Assembly (NCBI GenBank): GCA_013399015.1 | Contig: VWZX01005703.1 | Coordinates: forward strand, 310,001 to 374,000 | DNA length: 64,000 bases | Reading direction: 5' to 3' | DNA from: Galbula dea | Lineage: Eukaryota > Chordata > Aves > Piciformes > Galbulidae | Shown: piece by piece, positions 49,576 to 61,500 of the stretch | Layout: each line of letters begins with the position of its first letter | Numbering within the stretch: position 1 is the first letter of the stretch | Made by a program: the position numbers and the translations under genes | Notes under the pieces: generated by a model | What the model saw: only the letters and a program-made list of their open reading frames with translations | What the model was told of the DNA's origin: nothing | Databases searched by the model: none

Positions 49576-52500
49576 AATCTTCCCATCTGTTCTGAAACCA
49601 GGAAGGGCAGAAACTTTTCTAATTTAAAAAGGGGGGAAAAAAAACCCAAGCCCCCCAATATTAAGAGACTTGGGTTCACTGTGGGGTTTGAATAGAGATG
49701 TTCAGGTCAGATCTTACCTCAGTCAAAGTAGTTTTGCTCAGAGGCATGAGTCAATCACCTCTGGGGCAGGAATTCACCAGGAAATAACCTGGTTACAGGG
49801 TTAGACATCTGCTTCCTTGTACACAGACACTGCTTACCTCAGGAGGGAGAAGAGAGGCACTGAGGCAGCTGCAGCTCCCTTCTTCACCTCCACATTAGTA
49901 ACAACCATCCAGTTATCACCTCCAGGGCTACCTACCCTATGTCCACCATTTCCAGGCACTCTCACAAGCATGGAAGAAGACAAGCTCACACCATGAATGC
50001 AGGCTGAGAAGTGGCCACTACGTAGCAAAGACAACTGCTGGCTTGGGGCTGCTCTGCTAGGTCATTATCTCTCAGTCAAAAGGCTATAAATTGAACTCCA
50101 AAGAGCAAATGCTCCTCTTAGGTGAGGGCAGAGGATCTGGAAACCAAGCATCAGTGGCTGGCATCTAGGTGGGATGTTACAGTGGGGACAACCTGGAGCC
50201 TCCAGAGGTGAGATGAAAGCCTCCCCAAACTCCATCTAGGTGGCAGAGCTGGTGGGTGAGGGCAGAGATCTACCTCCCTTCACACACTGCCAAAGCTCAC
50301 AACAACACTCCTGCTAGCTAAACATGACCCCCCTCTCCAAGCAGCACAGCCTAGGGAAAAGCTTTGCCTTGAGGAAGGACTAGATGACTAATTAAGTGTC
50401 AAGGTCACTCCCAAGACTGGTTAATGAGTAACAGCTGGGGTGGAGCTGCCAGCAGTCACTATTCATTTTGGTCCACCTGGTACTTGTTGGGAAAGCAGAC
50501 CCAGCAGGACATTTCTTTGGGCAGACTTTGGGCTGTTTGGGTGGGAAGGGAAAATAAGGGGGATAGGAGAGCATTTCAAACTCCTGAAGTACATTCTGAG
50601 TTAAGCCTGATTTGGCTTGTCTGGGTTTTGGAAGCACACTTACTGGGCTCTAGTCACAGTAATAAAAAACCCCTAAAAAAACAACCCAGTGAAATGACTA
50701 ATGCTCTGTACAGCTTCAGGAAAATAGGAAGCAGCTGTGGCTCCAGCCTTTCCAGGCTGAAAGGCCTAATTATTGGGAATACTTGGACTGGCATTAGATG
50801 AGGTAAACCAGGGCTGTTGAATTGCTTTCATTGTCTGCATTATAGTTGGGCATCTGGGCCCAAGTAGGTGCCATTTTTTTTGTTGTTTGCAGAGAGGACA
50901 GCAGTTAACTCTTGTTTTGCCCAGAGGAATGAAATTCAACCTTGAGTTACCTTGTGTGGCTCATCAGTTACTGCTCTGGATCACTGCTTTGAATGGTGAC
51001 ATCCCCTGGTGAGTGACTGTCTAGAAGTACAGCACTCAACCAACAAAGGCTGCAAGAGGAGGAAAAGTGGCTTTTCTCTCATGTGGAAGGGATAGGTTGG
51101 GAGGTCCAGCAGTGGGGTTTGTCTTCTCTCTCATGTTGTCACACACAGTCATGTATTATGTTCCCCAGATATTTTGGCAGGAAGAACTTTGCATAGGTGA
51201 AAGTACCTGCAACACACATTTCCACATCTGCATGTGTCTGCTGGTGACACCTCCTGTCCTCTCACACAGTCACAGGCAGTTACCACCCATTACCCATGTG
51301 GGAGGTGCTGGGATGTGGTCATGAGGAAGGGAGATGAGGGGGTGGCCAAAGAGAAAGAAGAACACCTCAGCTCACCCTCCTCCTCCAGGGTCACAGGTTC
51401 AGGAGCTCAGAGTGTCCAGCTTGCCAAGGAGAGGGCTCTGCACCCACACACCCAGCTGACCACAGAGAGCACTTGAGCCTTCTTGGGCAGAGCTGTTGCC
51501 TGGCAGCTAAACTTATGTAAACCAGACCCTGAAATGAGATGTTATTTCTGATCAGGGTGGGCAATTAAATATTGGAACAGCTTATTAGGGAAGCTGGCAG
51601 CCTTGCCTTTGCTTAATGTCTTTGAAAGGAGCTGGCTAAGTGGCTGAGGTGTGTTCTCTGGGCTTGGCTCCCTGGGGTCTGTGACCATGAGCCCCTCTTC
51701 AGGTGCTGCACTTTCAGCAAGCTGTGCCTTCTCCTTGGTTTGGCATGACAACAGTAACATGGATCAATCCTAATGCTTCAGAGCTTCACCCAGACACCAC
51801 CACAGGTCACAAAAGATCTCCCCAGGAGAGATTTGAATTCCATGTTCAATAAATTCAAAAGGTGCACAAACCTGGATCTACCTAACCAAGTCAACTGTCA
51901 GGTTCTGCAGCAGCAGTAACCAGTTTGCCCTGTCTGCCAAAAGCTGATCAGTCTCCATGGGATCCAGTTGCTGCATCTCTTGAACCCTGCAAATTTATCC
52001 CATCTCCAACTAAAGTCCCAGACATTACTGAGAAGGAAACCTTCAACTGAGTGTGGCTTCCTATAACCTGTGCCTTCACCTCCTGTCCATTTCTAGCACC
52101 TCTGACTTAGAAGCTTATCCACAACCTTCCTGAGAAACCCACTGATGCTGTGACCCTTTCTCTTTCAGCCCTTTGTGAGCCACATGTAGATGGGTTTGCA
52201 TGGAGTCTCCAAACCTACCATTGCTCCTTACTTAATGGGAAGGAGTGCAAGGAAAAACCAGTTTACTGGGAAATAACCATCTTTTCAGTTGCAATAGCCC
52301 TCATCTGTATCTCCTCTGTCTCTTTAAACTCCTCAGAGGACTTCTGATTTAGATGGGCAGGCAGCTCATGATTTATCTCCTCTGACTTTGGTCCCTGTAG
52401 CTGCCTCATTTCCACCTGTCATAAATTCTAGCTCAACACTTTGCTCCATCCAGAAAATCTTGCTCATCTTTCCACACCTCTCTTTATGACCTCCTTTGTC

Positions 52501-53246
52501 CTCTCTATTTATCTCACTGCTGGTAGCTTTCCAGCAGCCTGATCTTCAAGCAGATGGTCTTGGGGAACTGATTTGTAGGAGCAGATTTTTCCCAAACTGC
52601 AGTTATTTCTGAATCCTCCCTCTACAGTTTTAACAACTGACTTATTTTTCCTGGGAACAGTTGAGCTATGTTGTCCCAGCAAACTTCTCAGCAACCTTAA
52701 GAACAATGTCCTGACAATTAAACCAGAAAACCTTAGCACCAGCCACAACTCCCAAGTCATGCAGGCTGAGTTTCCACATTGATCATGCTGGATGCAGAGC
52801 CCAGTGCTCAGCAGTGCCTGGCACTGGAGAAGGGATTGCAAATTGGCTGAAGGCAGAGCCTGGCAGACCTTGTCTTGGTGTCCTGCAGAGAAGCTCAGAG
52901 CACCCATGAAGCTCTGGGCTGACTGTTTTTTCCTGGGAAGCTCTTCTTTCCCAGGATGTCTTTGGAAACAGCAGGGAGCACATCCACAGGGTGAGGGAAG
53001 AGCCTTGTTAGACTCAAAGCTTTCAGAAGCAGCAGCAGCAGAGTCTGAGTTGCAGTAACTTCCCCCTGAGATCAACCCCAGTGCCTGATAACAAACTCTT
53101 CTGGTGCTAACCCACCTCTCTCTGAGGAGCCATGAGAAATAATAGTGGCAACAGAAGCTGTTTAAAGCCTTCTGCATACAAGTGCCTGCAGCTGCAGCAT
53201 TGCCTCTGTTGTAGTGCCAGCTGCATTATTTTCAAATAACACAATG

Positions 53247-53304
53247 CAAACCTACTTCAGAGGTATCCATTGGTTGGTACAAACCTACTTCAGAGGTATC
53301 CATT
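53247..53304 (+). repeat. 33-bp-period direct repeat
   Basis: A 25-bp sequence starting caaacctacttcagagg occurs at 53247-53271 and again, identical, at 53280-53304, with an 8-bp spacer. Confidence 0.95.
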
Positions 53305-56300
53305 CCACCTCTGGCTCCTCCTCAGAGGTTACTGAGGCAGTAACAGCACAGAGCAATCCCAAGGGAAAAGCAAGCATGAGGCTTGCCAATTCATTCCAAA
53401 CAAATCTCTCCTTTCTTTCAGCTCTTTTTCCCCTGGTGAAAGGGAGAAGAAATTGCTGGCCCAAGACCAGCACTGTGTCTGAAGACAGGGCTTCATGCCA
53501 CAGCCAGGGCAGGAGATGCATGCAGAAGGAAAACAAAGCTGAAGCCATTTTAATCCCTCTTCCTGGTTTCCAGAGAAATGACTTAGGTTAGAAACATTCT
53601 CACACACTAACTTCTATATCACTCACCACCTCCAAGAAAAAAATTAGAAGCCTGTCCTGTATTTTAAAGGAGCACTACTTAACCTAATGTCTGCAGGGGA
53701 GGAGAGCACTTGTGTTTGGTCACCTCTGCAAGAGCTTCCTGAGCCCTGGAGAGCACCTACACTTTTGCTGGAAGCTGAGGAAACACTCTCAAGGCATTTT
53801 CCCAGCTGAAAGTGAGGGAAGACCATGCAGGGTTAGAATACCCTGGAGGAAGGCTAGGAGGAGTCTTAGAGGCTGAGTTTCATCCACCTGCTATTGGATG
53901 TCTTAGTTTTAGGTGCTTAAGGCTAAGAACTCTTCCTGAGTGGTCCTGCTCATCCTAATATTTGGTCTAGGGTAGATCTGGTGACTCTTGGTCAGGAGGG
54001 ATTACTATCCCCTTGACCTATGGGGTAACCACCCTGGGTGAAGAGCCCAGCTGGCCACACTGCTTGTCACCTTTCAGAGTGTGGGAGATCAGCCCAAACC
54101 CCCATGCCTTGAGACCCTGCTTGCCAGCTCTGTCACCATGAACAAAGCCAAATACCACAAACAAAGCACAATTAAACCCAAGCACCAGTGCCTACCTGGC
54201 CCATCCTTCTCACAAACAAATCTAATAGCTATGATTTTTGCTACTGCTTATAACAATCTTGTATTTATTGTAAGAATGTGCATGCAATGTGTGCATACAT
54301 ATATATGTGTAAGATAAAGAGCTGGTTTTCCCTGGTGCACAGTTTAAGCAGGGCAGTTGAAAGAATCCTTGCTATCAGGACCTTTGTTTGATGGTGAGGG
54401 AGCAGAGGTGCTGGTGTGGCTCCACTCAGACCAGCTGGCGAACCAGTTCCTAGGGCATTGGCTTCTCCATGGAAAGCAGCAAGGTTAATAGCAACTACAA
54501 AAAGGAAGGGACTCTTTCAGACCTGCAAGTGTCACAGCAAACTTGGGAAGAGAAACTCTGGGCTTCTGGAAAAAAACAGCAGCCAGAGATATTCTGTGTT
54601 TATCAGTTTCATCCAGCCCTTGCAACCCAGGGTGGGCTGCAAGGTCATGCCTGGTCCTCCTGTGACCTTGCAAGTGCCACACAGCCTCCCTTTGTGTCTC
54701 CTCACTGTAAGTGGTTGCTCCTTGAAGATCACCCTCAAGAGACCCAATGGTTGTGTCTCCTTCCTGAGATGGCTTTTGGTGGCTATTCTCTGTTGTGGTA
54801 GGAAAGAGGTGCAGGGAGACAATGGGGCAAATGGAGAAGAAGTGGATTACTGGGATTGAAGGGCAGAGGAACATGGGGCAATAAGGAAAAGTAACTTCAC
54901 CTCTCTGGTATCACGTGCTGCATGATGGTGTTGGTACTTCATGATGTGCTGCCAAGCTCTGGGGCTCCTCCATGCCTGGGCACAGCTCTCCAGCATGGCA
55001 CAGCAAAGAGCAAAGCCCCAGCCCGCAGGGCTCTGTTTCTGGCACTCGCTTGGCATGGAGAGTGGAAGCCAGTCCACGCAGGACTGCAGCATGCAAGTGC
55101 AAGAAGGGTGTGCAATCCTCTCTTGGCAGAAAGGAAGGGCAGCTTTGAGAGAGCAGCACATCAGCTGCACAAAGCCAAATGAATACAACATCCCTGTAAA
55201 TGCTGCAAACAGCTTTAGAAAGAGTCATTCATCCGAGACTGCCTTTTGCACCCCGAGCTGCCAAGGAAGAGTTTTGTCTGAGGACAGGGAAGGGAATCAG
55301 GCATCTGAAAGCCTGGGATGGGTGGGATTTGCTCTGACCCAGACAGCTAATTCATACACACCACCAAAATACAGTAATTCAGGCTCTGGCACACTCCCAA
55401 ACAGAAGGTGAGTATCTTGATAGTCTCTATGACCCAAAAAAAGAATATGATTCTAGCCCTGCCTGTTTCTTACCCTGTTCAGCTGTTTTTGTAAGAGCAG
55501 TTTCAAATAAAGGGTCAGAGAGAAAACCTATTCTTTCATGCCAGGCCATGGCAACAGGACATTTTTAGGTAGGAGAGGTCAGCTGCTCTGAATAGCTCAT
55601 TCCACAGGAACTGCCCAGGATGGAGCTCAACCATGCAATTTAGCATCCCCTATGTGGGTATAAGGTAATAACAAGTTTCCCTGTTACTCTAGCCAGCACT
55701 GCCTCAGATAAGCATGAATAGCCTTTGATAAGGATGGATAACAAGGGGTAGGTTTCCTTTTTCAAGCTGAGCTCCTTGGAAATCAAGGCAACTGAAACAA
55801 AGGCACATCATCTGATCCTGGGAATTAACATCTCAGAGGACTTTTCACACTGAAGGATGCCAGAGACTTAGTGACAGTATTCATCCCTTTCTGCATTCCT
55901 TTTGCACCCAGAGCGGGTGGAAATACAGTGGAAATGTATAATTATCCAGGATAAATCATAATTAGGCCCATTTCCAGGGTTGTATTATGTGGAAAGGGAG
56001 AGCATAAGAGAGATTTTAATGAGTCACAGGACCATGTATCCCCTCGTGACTGTGATCTGCTTCTCTCAGAGGCCAACAGGAGCTGAAGAATATATGTGAA
56101 TAAACAAAAGGCTGGAGCAGAGATATTTTGGGTGTGGTGTGGCCATACTGGAGTCCTTCCTTATGCTTTCTTATGTGTCCTTTCATATATAGAAAGGCCA
56201 AGCTGTGGATTTGTGTCAGTCCAGAGTGAATTTCCAAAGGTTGCCAGAGAGCACATTCCCTGTGGTGAAGGAGGGACCCTGAGGAGGGGTGGTGGTGGCA

Positions 56301-56940
56301 TGTGTGTTCCTCAGAGAAAGCTAAAATGCAGCTGGACAAGGTAGTAAAAAGCTTTTGCTGTGCCCTGAGCTCCCCTTCACTGCACAGGGCACTTCAGGGC
56401 TCTGCTTCCAAGTGGGTTACAATGTATTTAGCTCTATCAAAATTGAGGGAAGCCTTTTGGTCCAGCAGGACACATGCCCAGCACAAAGTAGAGCCCCAGC
56501 ATCTTCCACGCATGGGGTAGATGTCTGAGCTGGTGTCCTCCCCAGCTGCAGATGGATGACAGCTCTGCAGGAGCAGTCTGCAGAACAGATCTAGTCTGAA
56601 GTCAGAGTACATGGTGCATCTCCTACATCTCACAAATCCCACACCTCCCTGGGGGTTCCAGAGCAGAAAAGGTGACAGCCTCCATGCTTAAAAGCCAGAA
56701 AAACTTGCACAGCTCCACAGAAAAGATCAGGAGACACTGTAAGCAACTTTGGCATCCCTGGACATTAAAGAGCTAGGATTTATTGTCTCAACCTAACCAA
56801 GAGCCCCAGGGTACAGGGGAAGGCAGGAGACCGGGGGGACATCACTTGTGGCCATGTCACAAAACCTTTGCTCCCAGCTGGGAGACCTTGGCACAAAGCC
56901 CTGCCTAGGAAATAACGTCATGAGACCTATGTGTCCACTG

Positions 56941-57066
56941 GTGAGAAGGGAGTTGGAGGAGGAAAAGGGCAGCCTGCTCGTGCAGAGAGGAAGAGGAGGA
57001 GAAGGAGGAGGAGGACGAGGACGAGAGGCTCACTTGGCTCTGCCAGGAGGAAGGAGGGGGAAGAGG
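56941..57066 (+). repeat. Polypurine (GAG/GAC-rich) tract
   Basis: Strongly purine-rich + strand with GGA/GAG/GAC triplets, especially 56986-57028 (aagaggaggagaaggagg and then gacgaggacgagag). It is a simple-sequence tract; the open frames through it are low-complexity artefacts. Confidence 0.8.
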
Positions 57067-57289
57067 GTCAGCGCTTTCCTGACGTGCACCATGCCTTGCT
57101 TTTTCTTCCTCCTGTGTGGCAGGGAATGGTAAAACCCTGCTGAAAAGGAAGGTCTGTGATTGTCTAATCTCTATTCTGCAGGCTCTAAAGTGCCCATTTA
57201 GCAGTGGTGTGTAAAGAGCACCTGGATGATTCACCATCTAAGTGCTGCTCTGGTGGAGCCAGTTTGCTTCAGCTGTTGTAACGTTTGTT

Positions 57290-57560
57290 TACATCTGTGT
57301 TAGGGTAGCCTTGAGTAAGTGTGAACCTCCCACAGATGCTAATTCATATCGGTTCTCCTTTGTGTTAAATATTTATGTTCTTAATAGACACACCTAAGAA
57401 AAATACTGGCGAGTAAGCCTGCAGCTCGAGTCCATTACAACTCAATTTTATCTCACTGCAATTTGCATCTCAAACTAACAGGATGAGAAAACACTCTGTG
57501 CTTACAGAGCAAATCAGCCCAGCAGTGCAACCATTAGCAGATCTATCAGTTAGATGACAA
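57290..57560. promoter_or_regulatory. Candidate conserved non-coding element
   Basis: AT-rich block with retained CpGs (atatcggttc, ctggcgagta, agctcgagtc), an octamer word ATTTGCAT near 57460 and tgctaattc/ttaatag homeodomain-type words. Composition-based inference only. Confidence 0.25.
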
Positions 57561-58149
57561 GACCTGGGGATGAGAACTTCCAGTGACTTTTTGTAGCTGC
57601 CTGGACCCATGACTATCATGTGAAGGCAAGGAAAGCTCCAAGCAAATCCCCATGGCAGCAAAGCATAAACCAAACCAGGCCAAAACAAGACACTGTTAAT
57701 TGCTCGGTGTGTGAAATCAAAGCCAGTCTGTGCAGAGAGCTAAACAAAAACCATGTGTCCCTGGAGCTGGTGTCTAGCCCAGACGGGTTCTCAGGGAGCT
57801 GAGAAAGTGCTTGCTCCAACCTCAAAGGTTGCTCATCAGGATGGGCTCATGGCTGTCAGTAAAGACATCCTGGCTTACATCAGGGGAGCAGGAGTTTTTT
57901 TAAAACCCATAAAATCTATCAATGTTTTGGTTTGTTTCTTACTACCCCACAGAAGAAAAATCATTCAGCAGTTCTGGCTTTCAGAAATAAAACGAAGAGG
58001 AGTGCAGGGAAGCTGCTTACCTTGCTGGGAAACACACGGTGTCCTGGCAGGTCTCTCTTCTTTGCTAAACCCAGCACCTTCTCTCCTCTTTGGTGAGCTA
58101 GTTTCAAGGCACTTTTGTTTGCTGTTCTGCTACCTTGTCAGCTGGGGAA

Positions 58150-58515
58150 CAGCAGCCTTCGGTAATTCAATCCTCTACTTAACCGCAGAGACACTCCTAC
58201 TCCGAGATCACACCCATCCCCGGCTCACAGAGGGACGCAGAGGGAGCCGGTATGGGAGAGTTTCAACCAACTCTCTGTTTGCATCAAATACCCACCAGCC
58301 CTGCCTCACCCGAGCAGTAATGCTTAAGTGCTGCCTTATTAGAGTCCTGTTTTGTCCAGATTTAAAAGAGCAGGGGAGGATTTCCACAACCGCCCCACCC
58401 CTCCACCTTCTTTTCTCTGTCTCGGCTGGACCAAGCGAGGTGAGGTGCTGCTCAACGCCACCTTAACACTTGGGTCCAACAGTCCCAGCTCCAGTGCCTG
58501 GCTCTGACTGCCCCG
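58150..58515. promoter_or_regulatory. Weak CpG cluster, possible promoter
   Basis: About a dozen CpGs in 365 bp, against a strongly depleted background. A donor-like gcgag/gtgagg sits on the + strand at 58434-58444. It does not reach typical CpG-island density by eye. Confidence 0.2.
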
Positions 58516-61500
58516 AGTTTTGGCACAGTTTGTCTACACTTTTGGTTTTCCAGTTGGGAGAGGTTCTCAGGGTAGACAGCCAGCTTCTGTGCTCCCTGTG
58601 AGGCCAAGTTGGGTCTCTCTGAGCTCACAGGCTGGAGCCCTGGGGTGTGCTGCAGCCCAGGGCAATGGGGATCAGGGGTAAGGATTGCCATGAAGATTAC
58701 TGGCTGACATGGGATGTAACAGAGCGTTGGAGCATGCAACTGGGCTGCCCTCCCAGGAGGAGGGTAATGATAAACCAGAAAACCCCAGTGAAGCTGGCAG
58801 TGTTTGCTGCAGCCACCTTCTGCAGCAGAAAGCTGTGTCTCTGGATACTTGTTGAGATATCATAGCTTATTGTTAAGAAGAAAGTGTCTGTGAAGGCTGC
58901 CCTGATGCCACTGGCTGTGGATGACCTGAAGGCAATGGCTATCTCCTCTTACTCCCAGCTGCTCCTGCCTGGCATCTACAAGGTGCTGCTTGCTGCTGGT
59001 GGAGGGAACATCCCTCACTGGAGAGGGTTGGAGGCATCACTGTCATGATCCAGCAGCTCTGCCTTTTTCAGGACCAAAACCTGCATTCAGCTGTGTTTGG
59101 AATATCTCCAAGGATGGAGACTACATAACCTCTGTGGACTGGGAACTCTCCAAGTCCTTCTCTTCCTTCCCATCAAGCTTTTCTTGCCATTTCTTTAATT
59201 TTTTTGGTTAACCCACACAAACTGATCCAAACAGATATGGAACAGCTCATCAGCTAAACCAGGTGTTAGAATAGGTTTAAATCAAGAGTTTCCACAGATC
59301 TCCTTCACTGACCACTCTTACACCTAAGGCATCTGTAATGGGAAGGGTGCCCAAAATACCTGTGAGATTAACTACAAACCCATGTACCACTGATCACAGA
59401 TAGCTGCAAATGAGAGCATGGGCTGAACCTGCTCTTCAGCCTGGGTGTGCCCATATCTTCAGAGATCTTAGTTTCCTGGCTGAAGATGCAAAGCTGACCT
59501 AATGTCAGCAGGCTTCAGCTCATAAAACCCCTAACAGCCTAGACTTTTCATTTTTCTTTAATTTCTTTTTGTCAGGCTGAGTGTCTTCCTCTGTTGCAGG
59601 GAACAGAGACACCATGTTTTGTGTCTTCCTCCAGTGCACAGAAGATGGGAACCTGTGGCAGGCTCTGCTTTTATCTTTGGAGTCAACCCCAAATCCACTG
59701 CTGGCCCACCAGTGAGAGCCATACACCAGCAGCTCTGCTGGGATGCATTAGAAGATGGGGTGAGGACAGTTGGAACTCTCAGAGGATCAGCCCCAAACTC
59801 CATCATGCTCTGGTTCCCCATTTACCACATGAAGTCATTAACCCTAGCACAAGAAGTTTAATTAATAGCTGCTGTGTGCCTGGGTCCTTCCCAGTGCTGA
59901 TATATGCTGATGTAAGCCAACCCACTTCCATGGCTGCAGCTACAAGAATTTTTGAGCTCTGGGATGAAGCATGTCATACCCACAGCTTTGGCTCATGCAC
60001 TGTGCTGTTTGAGTTGACTGCCCCCACTCCTTTCCATTGCCACAGTCAAAAAGTAGTAAATAACCCTGGTGAGCTTTTAAGGAGCCCCCAAATCTGTAGA
60101 AGTACAATTAGAACAGTTCAGAACAGTCAATGCCAAGGGAAAAGAAAATGTTTGTCATAAAACATGGGCTCATTGAGTGCTGAGATGTAGGTACTGTTTG
60201 CTTCCTGCTAATTCTGGTCATGCCATGGGGTTATAGAGCAGAAAACATTATTTCCAAGCAGTTTAACTCAGTACTGGTAGAAAACAGAACAGCCTGACTT
60301 TGGTAACTGCAACATGATCTGAAATGGTCCTGTCCAGCTATTTTTTCCATCTGCATGACCTGATGCACTCGTATTCCTGTCCTAAGCCTTGACTCTGCAA
60401 CCCCAGAGCACAAAAGACCTTGTGCTTTCTGCACACAGATGGCAGATGAGGCTGTTTTCTGTGTCCCAGTGCAAGCCTAAGACATTGAAGACATTGTCAC
60501 AGGCTGATGCTGGGGTAAATCAGGAGCTGCTGGGAAGAAGACTCTGCTAAAGTACAAAAGCAAGGTCTGGCAGTGTAATGCCCCACATCTGCCTCAGCCT
60601 TGACCATCCCAGGTGCCTGTGGACAAGGTTAACATTGTGCATGGGGAAACAGGCTCTGCCAAGGGTGTATTTGCAAAATGACACGTTGCAAAGGTATTTC
60701 CACTGTGCTCTGGGGTATGGAGCTCTGGGAGGAAGAGGGAAGGAAGGGCCAAACCCTGCAGATGAGATAACACAGTAGGGGCCTCACATTTTGGAAAAGC
60801 AAAGGAAGGAGGGGGGAAAACCTCACAAACTGCTCAAGATACCAGTGCAAAGACACATCACTACTTATGTGAGGTTAAATGTCCTGATTTCTAGCAGCCA
60901 AAGCACTGCATGAGTTTCTGAGGGTGTTTCAGGAGAGCTTTTCTACACTCATAACCAAAGCACCTGACCTTTTAGTACACAGCCCTCATGTAGCCTCACT
61001 CAGGCAAATCCCTGCCCTACAGAATCATCACTTTCAAATGAAAACCTAGTAGTGCCTCCTATGGCACAGATCTGACAGAGGAGAACTGGGCTATAATTTA
61101 CTGCTGCCTCATCTGCTGTGCCCCTGGGTATGGGAATAAAAGGTGAGAAAGCAAATACATATTCATGTACCTTGACCATAAGACATCCAAAGACCTCATT
61201 TGTTGGGGCTTAGAACTTGCTGAAGCAAAAGACCTCCTGAGAAGAAGATCTCAGCCAGCCATGGCATCTAAGCTGTGAGCAAGGCAGGGATGACCAGCAC
61301 CCATGAAGGACTGAGCACCAGCCTCAGGATTTGGCCCAGCTGCCTGCAAGGAGAGTTTCAGTGTGGGAAAGGGAACACAGCCTTGTTCTGTGGCCTGGCA
61401 GGCTTGGACTGGTGGAGGTCAGAGCCTCGTGTGGATACGATTTCGTAGGGCAGTGCACTGTGAGCACCAGCTGGCCAGGTAGCACAGAGCTGCCTCTGAT

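Noticed and set aside
52509..53177. 222-codon open frame on the - strand upstream of VILL
   Set aside because: No domain or family likeness, no Kozak or splice support, and a frame of this length is not very unlikely by chance in 64 kb of moderately GC-rich DNA. Composition is ordinary.
56905..57237. Open frames rich in Arg/Glu or Ser (polypurine tract)
   Set aside because: Low-complexity translations of the purine-rich simple sequence, not proteins.
57753..58466. 237-codon open frame on the + strand
   Set aside because: The translation resembles no family I know and runs through the CpG cluster, where stop codons are rarer. Treated as chance.
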